Source of the DNA: Massilia phosphatilytica
GTDB taxonomy: Bacteria > Pseudomonadota > Gammaproteobacteria > Burkholderiales > Burkholderiaceae_D
Direction: 5' to 3'
Length of the DNA: 64,000 nucleotides
Assembly: GCF_002968015.1 (NCBI RefSeq)
Contig: NZ_PUIP01000011.1
Span: 124,001 to 188,000 of the forward strand
Part shown: positions 50,633 to 58,981 of the stretch, piece after piece
Layout of the letters: each line of letters opens with the position of its first letter
Position numbering within the stretch: the first letter of the stretch is position 1
Notes under the pieces: model-generated
What the model saw: the letters and a program-made list of their open reading frames with translations, nothing else
What the model was told of the DNA's origin: nothing
Database searches by the model: none
Translations under genes and position numbers: made by a program

Positions 50633-52495
50633 ATGGGCAAGACCATCCTGGGTATCGCCGGTTACTACCATGATGCGGCGGCGGCGCTGGTGCGCGACGG
50701 CGAGATCGTCGCGGCCGCGCAGGAAGAGCGCTTCACGCGCCGCAAGCACGATCCGTCGTTTCCTGTCAACGCCATCAACTACTGCCTCGAAGAAGGCTTC
50801 GTCGACGCGGCCGACCTCGATGCGATCGTCTTCTACGACAATCCGCTGCTGACGTTCGACCGCGTCGTGCAGAACGCCTGCGCCGGCCTCCGGCACGGCG
50901 CTGCCGCAGGGGCGCGCGACCTGTTCGTCCAGGCAGCCGGGGCGGTGCTGGGCGACAAGATCTGGGTGAACGAGCACGTGCACCAGACGCTCGGCACGCT
51001 CGGGCGCGCCGGACGCGTGCTGTTCGCCGAGCACCACATGGCCCATGCCGCCAGCGCCTTCTACCCGTCGCCGTTCGACAGCGCCGCCGTGCTCACGATC
51101 GACGGCGTGGGCGAGTGGGCCACGACCACGCTCGGCACGGGCCACGGCCGCACACTGGAGCTGTTCGCCGAGATCGACTACCCCCATTCGCTGGGCCTGC
51201 TGTACAGCGCGTTTACGAGCTTCTGCGGCTTCAAGGTCAATTCCGGCGAGTACAAGCTGATGGGGCTGGCGCCCTACGGCCGGCCGCGCTACGCCGGCCG
51301 GATCCGCGAGCACCTGATCGACGTCCGGACCGACGGTTCGTATCGGCTGGACATGGCGTATTTCGGCTGGCTGGACGGAATGGCGATGCCCGGGCCGCGC
51401 TTCGCCGACCTGTTCGACGGTCCGGCGCGCCAGCCCGAGACGCCGATCACGCGGCGCGAGATGGACCTCGCGGCCAGCATCCAGCAGGTGACCGAGGAGA
51501 TCGTGTTCAGGACGGCCCGCCACCTGCGCCGCCTGAGCGGGGAGCGCAACCTCGTGCTGGCGGGCGGCGTGGCGCTGAACTGCGTCGCCAACGGCAAGCT
51601 GGCCGCGGCCGGCATCTTCGACGACATCTGGATCCAGCCGGCGGCCGGCGATGCGGGCGGCGCGCTGGGCGCGGCCCTGCTGGCGCACCACATGGCGTTC
51701 CAGGCGCCGCGCCGGCGCGCGCCCGGGGCGGGCGACGCCCAGCGCGGCAGCTACCTCGGGCCGCGCTATTCGAGCGAGGAAATCCTCGCCTTCCTTGACC
51801 GCAAGGGCTATCCGTACCGGCGCATCGAGAACCGCGACGAGCGCCTGGCCCTCGTCGCCGAACAGCTCGCGGCGGGCAGGATCGTCGGCTGGCTGTCGGG
51901 GCGGATGGAATTCGGGCCGCGCGCGCTGGGTGCCCGGTCGATCCTCGGCGACCCGCGCAATCCCCGCACGCAGGCGACGATGAACCTGAAAATCAAGTTC
52001 CGCGAATCGTTCCGCCCGTTCGCCCCGGCCGTGCTGCGCGAGCGCTGCGCCGACTACTTCGATTTCGACGGCGACAGCCCGTACATGCTGATGGTGGCTC
52101 CGGTGAACGCGATGCGGTGTCTGCCCATGGACACGGGCGCGTTCGAGGCGGGCGACGACGACATGATGGCGGTCATCAACCAGCCGCGCAGCGACGTGCC
52201 GGCCGTCACGCACGTCGATTACTCCGCGCGCATCCAGACGGTCGACCGGGACAGTCATCCCGAGTTCCGCGCCCTGATCGAAGCGTTCGAACGGCTGACG
52301 GGCTGCCCGCTGCTCGTGAACACGTCGTTCAACGTGCGCGGGGAGCCGATCGTGTGCAGTCCGCAGGACGCCTACCGCTGCTTCATGCGCACGGAGATGG
52401 ACCTGCTGGTGCTGGAGGACGTCGTGCTGTGGCGCCGCGACCAGCCGCAGCTCCCCGATGACGAAGACTGGAGGAAGACCTATGAGCTCGATTGA
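50633..52495 (+). CDS. NodU/CmcH/TobZ-family carbamoyltransferase
   Basis: Full-length O-carbamoyltransferase (620 aa). The N-terminal Kae1-like domain starts KTILGIAGYYHDAAAALVRD with EERFTRRKHD, then the metal/adenylate site EHHMAHAASAF (H134, H135, H138) and TIDGVGEWAT (D157). The YrdC-like C-terminal domain has GRMEFGPRALGARSILGDPR and LVNTSFNVRGEPIVC. The enzyme makes carbamoyl-adenylate from carbamoyl phosphate and ATP and transfers the carbamoyl group to a hydroxyl of a sugar, antibiotic or lipid. The acceptor is unknown here. The 3' end overlaps the next gene by 14 bases. Confidence 0.93.
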   Translation: MGKTILGIAGYYHDAAAALVRDGEIVAAAQEERFTRRKHDPSFPVNAINYCLEEGFVDAADLDAIVFYDNPLLTFDRVVQNACAGLRHGAAAGARDLFVQAAGAVLGDKIWVNEHVHQTLGTLGRAGRVLFAEHHMAHAASAFYPSPFDSAAVLTIDGVGEWATTTLGTGHGRTLELFAEIDYPHSLGLLYSAFTSFCGFKVNSGEYKLMGLAPYGRPRYAGRIREHLIDVRTDGSYRLDMAYFGWLDGMAMPGPRFADLFDGPARQPETPITRREMDLAASIQQVTEEIVFRTARHLRRLSGERNLVLAGGVALNCVANGKLAAAGIFDDIWIQPAAGDAGGALGAALLAHHMAFQAPRRRAPGAGDAQRGSYLGPRYSSEEILAFLDRKGYPYRRIENRDERLALVAEQLAAGRIVGWLSGRMEFGPRALGARSILGDPRNPRTQATMNLKIKFRESFRPFAPAVLRERCADYFDFDGDSPYMLMVAPVNAMRCLPMDTGAFEAGDDDMMAVINQPRSDVPAVTHVDYSARIQTVDRDSHPEFRALIEAFERLTGCPLLVNTSFNVRGEPIVCSPQDAYRCFMRTEMDLLVLEDVVLWRRDQPQLPDDEDWRKTYELD

Positions 52496-52838
52496 CGACA
52501 CCGCGCTGCGCGCCCTGGCCGCACCCTTGTTCGATGCGCTGACTGCCCACTGCGCGCCCGGCCAGGTACCGTTCCCGCTGGGCCCGAATCCGCGCCTCGC
52601 CAGCTATTACGCGCAGCGCACGCACACGGCGATGAGCCTCGACGATTTCCTCGTGCCGTCCTCGCTGGACGCCGATGGGTTCGGCGCGCGCCTCGCCGCG
52701 CACTGGCGCGCGCACGGGCACCCCGAGCTGGCCGCGCACGCGCCCCAGGTGGCCGAGGCGGCGCGGGCCCTGCATGCGCTCTACGCGGCGGCGCGACCGC
52801 AGGCGGAGCTGTCGCCCTATGTCTACCAGATGTTCTGA
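52482..52838 (+). CDS. Uncharacterised 118-aa protein in carbamoyltransferase operon
   Basis: I do not recognise it. The start ATG 52482 follows GGAGGAAGACCT and lies inside the end of the carbamoyltransferase gene, so it is translationally coupled. The protein is soluble, Ala- and His-rich and mostly helical (AALHALYAAARPQAELSPYV at the C-terminus). Aromatic and His residues occur at RLASYYAQRTHTAMSLDDFL and AAHWRAHGHPELAAHAPQ. There is no signal peptide. It may be a partner or carrier for the neighbouring enzymes. Confidence 0.7.
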   Translation: MSSIDDTALRALAAPLFDALTAHCAPGQVPFPLGPNPRLASYYAQRTHTAMSLDDFLVPSSLDADGFGARLAAHWRAHGHPELAAHAPQVAEAARALHALYAAARPQAELSPYVYQMF

Positions 52839-52848
52839 GTAGCGGCGT

Positions 52849-53586
52849 ATGGGCAATCTCGACCTGGATATGGCGGCCGTGGCGGTCGCACACGCCCCGC
52901 CTCCCGGTTTCATCACCGTGCCGGCCACCACGCTGCCCGGCGGCGTCGCGGTCCCGGCCTTCGCCGTGGCGCGCTGGCTGGCGGCGTGCGGGCCGGACGG
53001 ACAGCTGCTCCTGAGCGAGACGATGCCGCCGTGGGTGCGCATCGGCTACCGCGCGGCGCGCCTGGCCTGTGCGCGCGCCGGCGTCGAACTGCTGACGGAA
53101 CTGCAGGCGCTGGCCATCGCCCACGATATCGCCGGCCAGGCCGCCAACTGGACGGGAGGCGCCGTCGGCGCCGGCCGCTTGTTCCAGGGGCTGCACCTGG
53201 GCCGCTGCGACGGGCCCCAGGCGGCGTGCGTGGCGTCGCCCGACCCGCTCGAGCGGCGCTGGTTCATGCTGTCGAACGGGGAGCGCATCATGGATGCCGC
53301 GGGCAATGCGTTCAGCTGGGTATTCGACGACGTGCAGGGCAACCCCGAAGGAATCGTCGCGCACAGCTTCTTGCCGGGCTCGCCCACGCTTGTGACAGCG
53401 CCGGGGGCGCCGATGCAGCAGGGACTGGGCTGGTGGCCGCGGGCCGGCCGGAGCTGGTGGGGCAGGGCGCTGGCGCGGGGCGGCAGCTGGTCGTCGCAGG
53501 AAGGCGCGGGAATCTTCACCGTCGTCGACGAGCGGCCCCAGGCGGAGCAGGCGTACGTCGGGTTCCGGTGTACGCTGCCTTTGTAG
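52849..53586 (+). CDS. SUMF1/C-type-lectin-fold protein without formylglycine-generating cysteines
   Basis: 245 aa. It resembles the formylglycine-generating-enzyme (SUMF1) fold: ELLTELQALAIAHDIAGQAA, NWTGGAVGAGRLFQG, a central ERRWFMLSNGERIMDAAGNA and FSWVFDDVQG, and C-terminal ARGGSWSSQEGAG with VGFRC. The paired catalytic cysteines that FGE carries between RGGSW and GFRC are absent, so it is unlikely to oxidise cysteine. The fold is also used for binding (C-type lectin-like, including variable proteins of diversity-generating retroelements), but no reverse transcriptase or template repeat is seen here. It starts 11 bases after the 118-aa gene and ends at the convergent spoT stop. Confidence 0.7.
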   Translation: MGNLDLDMAAVAVAHAPPPGFITVPATTLPGGVAVPAFAVARWLAACGPDGQLLLSETMPPWVRIGYRAARLACARAGVELLTELQALAIAHDIAGQAANWTGGAVGAGRLFQGLHLGRCDGPQAACVASPDPLERRWFMLSNGERIMDAAGNAFSWVFDDVQGNPEGIVAHSFLPGSPTLVTAPGAPMQQGLGWWPRAGRSWWGRALARGGSWSSQEGAGIFTVVDERPQAEQAYVGFRCTLPL

Positions 53587-55836
53587 TTACGCCCGCTCGC
53601 GTTCCACGCGGTTGACGCCTGCCACGCGGCGCAGGTTGCGGATCAGATGCGCCAGGTGCACGCGATCCTTGACCTGGATCGTGAAGCGCAGCTGGGTCAG
53701 CATGTGTTCGTCGTCCTCGTCCATGCCGACATACGTGATGTTGGCATCGGACTCGCCGATCTCGGCGGCGACGCGGGCCAGGATGCCCTTTTCGTTGTTG
53801 ATCAGCAGGCGGATGCGGCAGTCGAAGCGGCGGTTCAGTTCGCTGCCCCACTGGACCGGGATCCAGCGGTCCGGTTCCTTCAGGCGCAGGCGGTTAGCCT
53901 GCGAGCAGTCGGCCGTGTGCACGACGAGGCCCTGGTCGCGGCGCAGCTGGCCGATGATGTGGTCGCCCGGGATCGGCTGGCAGCACGGCGCCAGCTGCAC
54001 GGCCACGCCTTCGCTGCCGTAGATCGTCACCGGATCCAGCTCGCCGCCGTGGTGCGGCTGCGCGGGCACGGAGGCGACGTCGCCGCCCAGCAGGCTCACG
54101 ATGTGGCGCGCCACGAGCGCGGGCATGCGCTTGCCGATGCCGATGTCGGCGTAGACCTCGTCCATCGACTTCGCCGACGACTCCGCCAGCAGGCGCTCGA
54201 TGGTTCCCGGCGCCAGTTCGGTCTTGATGCCCAGCTGCGCGAGCGCCTGGCCCAGCAGTTCCTGGCCCAGCTCGACGGATTCGTTCAGGTTGATGGTGCG
54301 CAGATGGTGGCGGATCGCCGAGCGCGCCTTGCCCGTGCGGACAAAGCTGAGCCACGTCGGGCTGGGGCGCGAATCGGGATCGGTCTCGATCTCGACGATA
54401 TCGCCGTTGTGCAGTTCCGTGCGCAGCGATGCGGGTTCGTGGTTGATCTTCACGCCCACCGTGTGGTCGCCGATGCCGGTGTGGATGCTGTAGGCGAAGT
54501 CCAGCGGCGTCGCGCCGCGCGGCAGGGCGATGATCTTCGACTTCGGCGTGAACACGTAGACGGAGTCCGGGAACAGGTCGACCTTCACGTGTTCGAGGAA
54601 TTCGGCGGAGTCGCCCGTCTGCTGCTGGATGTCGAGCAGCGATTGCAGCCACGCGTGGGTGCGCTGCTGCAGGTCCGTCATGTTCTGGTCGCCCGTCTTG
54701 TACAGCCAGTGCGCGGCCACGCCGCTCTCCGCGGTGCGGTGCATCTCCTGGGTGCGGATCTGGAATTCGACCGGGGTGCCGTACGGGCCGATCAGGGTGG
54801 TGTGCAGCGACTGGTAGCCGTTGATCTTGCGGATCGCGATGTAGTCCTTGAACTTGCCGGGCATCGGCTTGTACAGTCCGTGCAGGGCGCCGAGCGCCAC
54901 GTAACAGTTCGGGACCGTGTCGACGACGACGCGGAAGCCGTACACGTCCAGCACCTGCGAGAACGACAGGTGCTTGCTGCGCATCTTTTTATAAATGCCG
55001 AACAGGGTCTTTTCGCGGCCGTAGACTTCGGCCGGCAGGCCGGCGGCGGACAGCTGGTTCTTGACCGCGTCGAGGATTTTCTTGACCACTTCGCGGCGGT
55101 TGCCGCGCGCGGCCTTGATCGCCTTCGACAGCGTGCGGTAGCGCAGCGGGTACAGGTGCGAGAACGACAGGTCCTGCAGTTCGCGGTAGATGTCGTTCAG
55201 GCCGAGGCGATGCGCGATCGGGACGTAGACTTCCATCGTCTCGCCCGCGATGCGGCGCTTCTTGGCCGGCGCCATCACGCCGAGCGTGCGCATGTTGTGC
55301 AGGCGGTCGGCCAGCTTGATCAGGATGACGCGCACGTCCGACGCCATCGCCAGCAGCATCTTGCGGAAGTTTTCCGCCTGCGCTTCGACGACGCTCTGGA
55401 ATTCGATCTTTTCCAGCTTCGACAGGCCGTCGACGAGGTCGGCGACCTGGGGGCCGAAGCGCTCCAGCAGCTCTTCCTTCTTGACGTCCTGGTCCTCGAT
55501 CACGTCGTGCAGCAGCGCGGCCATGATCGCCTGGGCGTCCAGCTTCCAGTCGGCGCAGATCTCGGCCACGGCGATCGGGTGCGAGATGTACGGCTCGCCC
55601 GACTTGCGGACCTGGCCGAGATGCATCTCGTCCGAGAAGCGGTAGGCTTCCTTGACGCGCTTGAGTTCGACGGGGGTGAGGTATTCGGCCAGCTTGCCGG
55701 CCAGGTGCGTGATTGACGCGACGCCGGGAGCGGGCGCCGGTTCGGCTTCTTGCGGTTTGTTGGCGGGCCGGCCGGGCCGGCTCGCCTTGTTGTTGTTGGT
55801 GCCCGAGTGGACGGAGTCCGGTGAGGATAAGCTCAT
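53587..55836 (-). CDS. spoT: Bifunctional (p)ppGpp synthetase/hydrolase SpoT (RSH)
   Basis: 749-aa stringent-response enzyme. The HD hydrolase domain keeps its metal residues (HPIAVAEICADWKLD, ALLHDVIED with H110 and D111). The synthetase domain follows (VYGREKTLFGIYKKMRSKHL, RKINGYQSLHTTLIGPYGTP), then a TGS domain (VFTPKSKIIALPRGATPLDF) and a C-terminal ACT domain (DCRIRLLINNEKGILARVAA). The intact HD motif favours a SpoT/Rel-type over RelA. It is convergent with the SUMF1-like gene and lies downstream of rpoZ, as is usual. Confidence 0.96.
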   Translation of the reverse strand: MSLSSPDSVHSGTNNNKASRPGRPANKPQEAEPAPAPGVASITHLAGKLAEYLTPVELKRVKEAYRFSDEMHLGQVRKSGEPYISHPIAVAEICADWKLDAQAIMAALLHDVIEDQDVKKEELLERFGPQVADLVDGLSKLEKIEFQSVVEAQAENFRKMLLAMASDVRVILIKLADRLHNMRTLGVMAPAKKRRIAGETMEVYVPIAHRLGLNDIYRELQDLSFSHLYPLRYRTLSKAIKAARGNRREVVKKILDAVKNQLSAAGLPAEVYGREKTLFGIYKKMRSKHLSFSQVLDVYGFRVVVDTVPNCYVALGALHGLYKPMPGKFKDYIAIRKINGYQSLHTTLIGPYGTPVEFQIRTQEMHRTAESGVAAHWLYKTGDQNMTDLQQRTHAWLQSLLDIQQQTGDSAEFLEHVKVDLFPDSVYVFTPKSKIIALPRGATPLDFAYSIHTGIGDHTVGVKINHEPASLRTELHNGDIVEIETDPDSRPSPTWLSFVRTGKARSAIRHHLRTINLNESVELGQELLGQALAQLGIKTELAPGTIERLLAESSAKSMDEVYADIGIGKRMPALVARHIVSLLGGDVASVPAQPHHGGELDPVTIYGSEGVAVQLAPCCQPIPGDHIIGQLRRDQGLVVHTADCSQANRLRLKEPDRWIPVQWGSELNRRFDCRIRLLINNEKGILARVAAEIGESDANITYVGMDEDDEHMLTQLRFTIQVKDRVHLAHLIRNLRRVAGVNRVERERA

Positions 55837-55911
55837 ACGTTATGACAATCAGCCGCAGTATGGAAACAGCATAACAGAATCACGGGCTGACTCATTCAGG
55901 CACCGCCCGAC

Positions 55912-56115
55912 TTACATCGGGACTTTTTTCAGCATTTCCAGACCGACCTTGCCGGCGGCGATTTCACGCAGCGCGACGACGGTCGGCTTGTCCTTGGCTT
56001 CGACTTTCGGGGTGTGGCCTTGCAGCAGCTGGCGCGCGCGGTAGGTCGCGGCCAGCGTCAGCTGGAAACGGTTCGGGATGTTTTTCAGGCAATCTTCGAT
56101 GGTGATACGGGCCAT
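55912..56115 (-). CDS. rpoZ: RNA polymerase omega subunit
   Basis: 67-aa protein starting MARITIEDCLKNIPNRFQLT, with LAATYRARQLLQGHTPKVEA and ALREIAAGKVGLEML. Length and sequence are normal for betaproteobacterial omega. It lies between gmk (53 bases upstream) and spoT (75 bases downstream), the standard gmk-rpoZ-spoT order. Confidence 0.97.
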   Translation of the reverse strand: MARITIEDCLKNIPNRFQLTLAATYRARQLLQGHTPKVEAKDKPTVVALREIAAGKVGLEMLKKVPM

Positions 56116-56168
56116 TTTGAATACTCCAGGAGACTTTAAACGAATAGTTACGAGCCGTAGCGGGACGG

Positions 56169-56816
56169 TTACGATTGCGGTTGCTGCACGTGGATTCCCA
56201 ACTGGGCAAAGAGCGAGGCGTTGCGGGCTGCCTGTTGGGCGAAGCGCGAACGTGTCGCTTTGACAATCGCCTGCAGCTCGGACAGGGCGACGTTGAACTC
56301 TTCGTTGATGATAGCATACTCGAACTCGGGAGCGTGAGCGATCTCGCCCCCCGCGGCCAGCAGGCGTCGCGTGATGATGTGCGGCTCGTCCGTACCGCGC
56401 TTGTGCAGGCGCTCTTCCAGCGCCGCGATCGACGGCGGCAGGATGAAGATGCCGGCCGCGTCCGGGAACTGCTTCTTCACCTGGCGCGCACCCTGCCAGT
56501 CGATTTCCAGCAGGATGTCCGTGCCCGTCTTCATTTCCTGTTCCACGGTCAGGCGGCTCGTGCCGTAGTAATTGCCATGCACCTCGGCCCATTCCAGGAA
56601 CTCGCCGCGGTCGGCGCGGGCGACGAAATCGTCGGCCGTGGTGAAGTGGTATTCGCGGCCGTCCTGTTCGCCCGGACGCGGCGGGCGCGTCGTGGTCGAG
56701 ATCGACAACTTGATGCCCGGTTCCTGAGCCAGCAGCGCATTGACCAGGGTCGACTTGCCGGCGCCGGACGGGGCGGCGACGACGAACAGGCTGCCGGAGA
56801 AAGCGTTGGTGAGCAT
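56169..56816 (-). CDS. gmk: Guanylate kinase
   Basis: Phosphorylates GMP to GDP (215 aa). The P-loop APSGAGKS is at residues 15-22. The GMP-binding part has STTTRPPRPGEQDGREYHFT and GEFLEWAEVHGNYYGTS, and the lid contains RLHKRGTDEPHIITRR. ATG 56816 has AAAGGAACCCACC before it; an in-frame extension upstream translates part of a palindromic repeat and is rejected. Confidence 0.97.
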   Translation of the reverse strand: MLTNAFSGSLFVVAAPSGAGKSTLVNALLAQEPGIKLSISTTTRPPRPGEQDGREYHFTTADDFVARADRGEFLEWAEVHGNYYGTSRLTVEQEMKTGTDILLEIDWQGARQVKKQFPDAAGIFILPPSIAALEERLHKRGTDEPHIITRRLLAAGGEIAHAPEFEYAIINEEFNVALSELQAIVKATRSRFAQQAARNASLFAQLGIHVQQPQS

Positions 56817-56850
56817 GGTGGGTTCCTTTGTTACGAGTGATATAAGTCCG

Positions 56851-56910
56851 CGTGGGCACGGGGTGCCCACCCTACGAACGCTACCGTAGGGTGGGCACCC
56901 CGTGCCCACC
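56851..56910. repeat. Palindromic dispersed repeat, GTAGGGTGG family, copy 2
   Basis: Left arm CGTGGGCAC...CCACCCTAC (56851-56875) and right arm GTAGGGTGG...GTGCCCACC (56886-56910) are a near-perfect 25-base inverted repeat around a 10-base spacer, and each arm contains its own GTGGGCAC/GTGCCCAC hairpin. It lies between gmk and yicC. The first family member is at 7718-7796, with the arms in the other order. Confidence 0.85.
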
Positions 56911-56933
56911 ATGCCAAGCCCGTGGCTTGACGA

Positions 56934-57836
56934 TTATTCGAGATTCTGTACCTGTTCGCGCATCTGCTCAATGAGCAGCTTGAGCTCCATCGACGCATCG
57001 GCCAGTTCCTTGACGGAAGCCTTGGCGCCCAGCGTATTCGCTTCGCGGTTCAGTTCCTGCATCATGAAGTCGAGGCGCTTGCCGACCTGGCCGCCTTTCT
57101 TGAGGATGTGGCGGGTCTCGGTCAGGTGCGCGGTCAGGCGCGACAATTCTTCCGAGACGTCGATGCGGATGCCGTACAAAGTGACTTCCTGGCGAATCCG
57201 TTCGAAGACTTCCTGGCGCGTGAGTACTTGCGGGTTGCCGTGGCCAGCCAGGCCCAGGGCGTCCTGCATGCGCTCGATGGCTTTTTGCTGGAACTGGGCG
57301 ATCACCTGCGGGATCAGGGGGGTGATGCGCTTGACGATGGCTTCCATCGACTCGATGCGCGAGACCAGCATCGCTTCCAGCGCGGCGCCTTCGCGCTTGC
57401 GGCTGTCGACGAAGGCGGTGATCGTCTTCGCGGCGAGGGCGGCGACGTCGGCCTGCAGCGATTCCTGGCCGATCTGCGCTTCCTCGATCACGCCCGGCCA
57501 GCGCAGCAGTTCCGCCACCGTCATCAGCGGCGCGGACACGAAGTGGCGCGTGACTTCGGACTGCAGCCGCGCGAGATCGGCGAGCAGCGTATGGTTCAGG
57601 GCCTGGGAGCCGGTCGTGGCCTTGCGCCCGAACGACAGCCTCACTTCGACCTTGCCGCGCGTGATGGCGGCCATGATGGCGGAGCGCAGGTCCGGTTCCA
57701 GCGCGCGCAGCTCGTCGTTGATGCGGAACTGGAGGTCGAGAAAGCGCGAGTTGACGCTCTTGATCTCGATCGTCAGGGTGCCGGCAGCGCCTTCGCTTGT
57801 GGCGACCGCATAACCTGTCATGCTAGAAATGCTCAA
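56934..57836 (-). CDS. yicC: YicC family endoribonuclease-like protein
   Basis: 300 aa, the usual length. It starts MSISSMTGYAVATSEGAAGT and has LTIEIKSVNSRFLDLQFRIN, RGKVEVRLSF and the C-terminal DUF1732 part (EELSRLTAHLTETRHILKKG, RLDFMMQELNREANTLGAKA). The family has been linked to RNA decay in other bacteria. It lies upstream of gmk on the same strand, a common order, and is divergent from the Ser/Thr kinase gene. Confidence 0.94.
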   Translation of the reverse strand: MSISSMTGYAVATSEGAAGTLTIEIKSVNSRFLDLQFRINDELRALEPDLRSAIMAAITRGKVEVRLSFGRKATTGSQALNHTLLADLARLQSEVTRHFVSAPLMTVAELLRWPGVIEEAQIGQESLQADVAALAAKTITAFVDSRKREGAALEAMLVSRIESMEAIVKRITPLIPQVIAQFQQKAIERMQDALGLAGHGNPQVLTRQEVFERIRQEVTLYGIRIDVSEELSRLTAHLTETRHILKKGGQVGKRLDFMMQELNREANTLGAKASVKELADASMELKLLIEQMREQVQNLE

Positions 57837-57985
57837 TGGAGTCCCCGATTTCCGGAATCTGCTTGGCCGGCCGCAGCGCGGTGCGGGTGGCGCCGCGCGC
57901 TGTGGTTTTGCGAGATTCCCTTATTCTTTACAAAGCGGTGATTTATCCACACAATCGCCGTGTTTAGCAAGGAATACTTTCCCAA

Positions 57986-58972
57986 ATGGCTGCCCAGAAT
58001 AATGCTCCCCTGCCCGATGGGCTGGAAATTGGCGGATATCGCATTGTAAAGAAAATTGCGTCCGGCGGGTTCAGTATTGTTTATCTTGCATATGACGCCG
58101 ACGGCAACGCCGTCGCGATCAAGGAATACCTGCCCAGCGCCCTCGCGCTGCGGGCCCCGGGCGAGCTCGCGCCCGTGATCGCGAAGGCCAACCTGCCCGT
58201 CTTCCGCATCGGCCTGAAATGCTTTTTCGAGGAGGGCCGGGCGCTGGCGCGCATCGTCCATCCGAACGTCGTGCGGGTGTTAAATTTTTTCCGTGCCAAT
58301 GACACGGTTTATATGGTGATGGCCTACGAATCGGGCCACTCGCTGCAGGAAGTCGCCGCGCGCCTGCTCGCGAAAGGCAGCCGCGCCGGCGAACCGTTCA
58401 TCCGGCAGGTCTTCAACGGCGTCTGCGCCGGCCTGCGCGATGTCCACGCGAACAAGCTGCTGCACCTTGACCTCAAGCCGGCCAACATCTACCTGCGCAC
58501 GGACGGCTCGCCCATGCTGCTCGACTTCGGCGCCGCGCGCCAGACCATCCACACCGACGCACCCACGCTGGCGCCCATGTACACGCCCGGCTACGCGGCG
58601 CCCGAGCTGTACGCGAAGGGCAGCGCGCTGGGGCCGTGGACGGACATCTACAGCATCGGCGCCGCCATGTTCGCGTGCATGGCGGGCGCGCCGCCGCAGC
58701 CGGCCGACCAGCGCCGCACGGCCGACACGATGGACGAGCAGTTCGCCCGGCTGGACGGCGCGTACACGCCGGGCCTGGTGGCGATGGTGAAGGCGTGCCT
58801 CGCGCTCGATCCGCTGGCGCGGCCGCAAAGCGTGTTCGCCGTGCAGAAGGTGCTGCAGGCCGGCCTCCCCGCGACGCCCGCGGCGCTGCCGGCCGGGCCG
58901 GAGGACGCGGTGCCCGCATCCGGCTGGCGCGGCCTCGTCGAACGCATCGGCTTCGGCCGCGGACGCGCCTGA
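57986..58972 (+). CDS. Serine/threonine protein kinase
   Basis: Hanks-type kinase (328 aa), cytoplasmic, without membrane helix or sensor domain. The Gly-rich loop is IASGGFSIVY, with the ATP lysine K46 in VAIKEY. The catalytic loop reads HLDLKPANI (H160, D162, K164), with Leu in place of the usual Arg of HRD. The DFG motif is at 180-182, and APE-like AAPELYAKGS follows. Loss of the Arg suggests activation without loop phosphorylation. Paired with the phosphatase gene 9 bases downstream. Targets are unknown. Confidence 0.93.
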   Translation: MAAQNNAPLPDGLEIGGYRIVKKIASGGFSIVYLAYDADGNAVAIKEYLPSALALRAPGELAPVIAKANLPVFRIGLKCFFEEGRALARIVHPNVVRVLNFFRANDTVYMVMAYESGHSLQEVAARLLAKGSRAGEPFIRQVFNGVCAGLRDVHANKLLHLDLKPANIYLRTDGSPMLLDFGAARQTIHTDAPTLAPMYTPGYAAPELYAKGSALGPWTDIYSIGAAMFACMAGAPPQPADQRRTADTMDEQFARLDGAYTPGLVAMVKACLALDPLARPQSVFAVQKVLQAGLPATPAALPAGPEDAVPASGWRGLVERIGFGRGRA

Positions 58973-58981
58973 GGAGTGACC

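Noticed and set aside
49619..52501. Open reading frame of 960 codons on the minus strand opposite the SGNH and carbamoyltransferase genes
   Set aside because: It has Arg/His/Val/Gly-rich composition typical of antisense frames in high-GC DNA and no recognisable domain; the plus-strand genes are clear family members.
52849..53586. Diversity-generating retroelement target
   Set aside because: The fold is suitable, but no reverse transcriptase, accessory protein or template/variable repeat pair is visible nearby.
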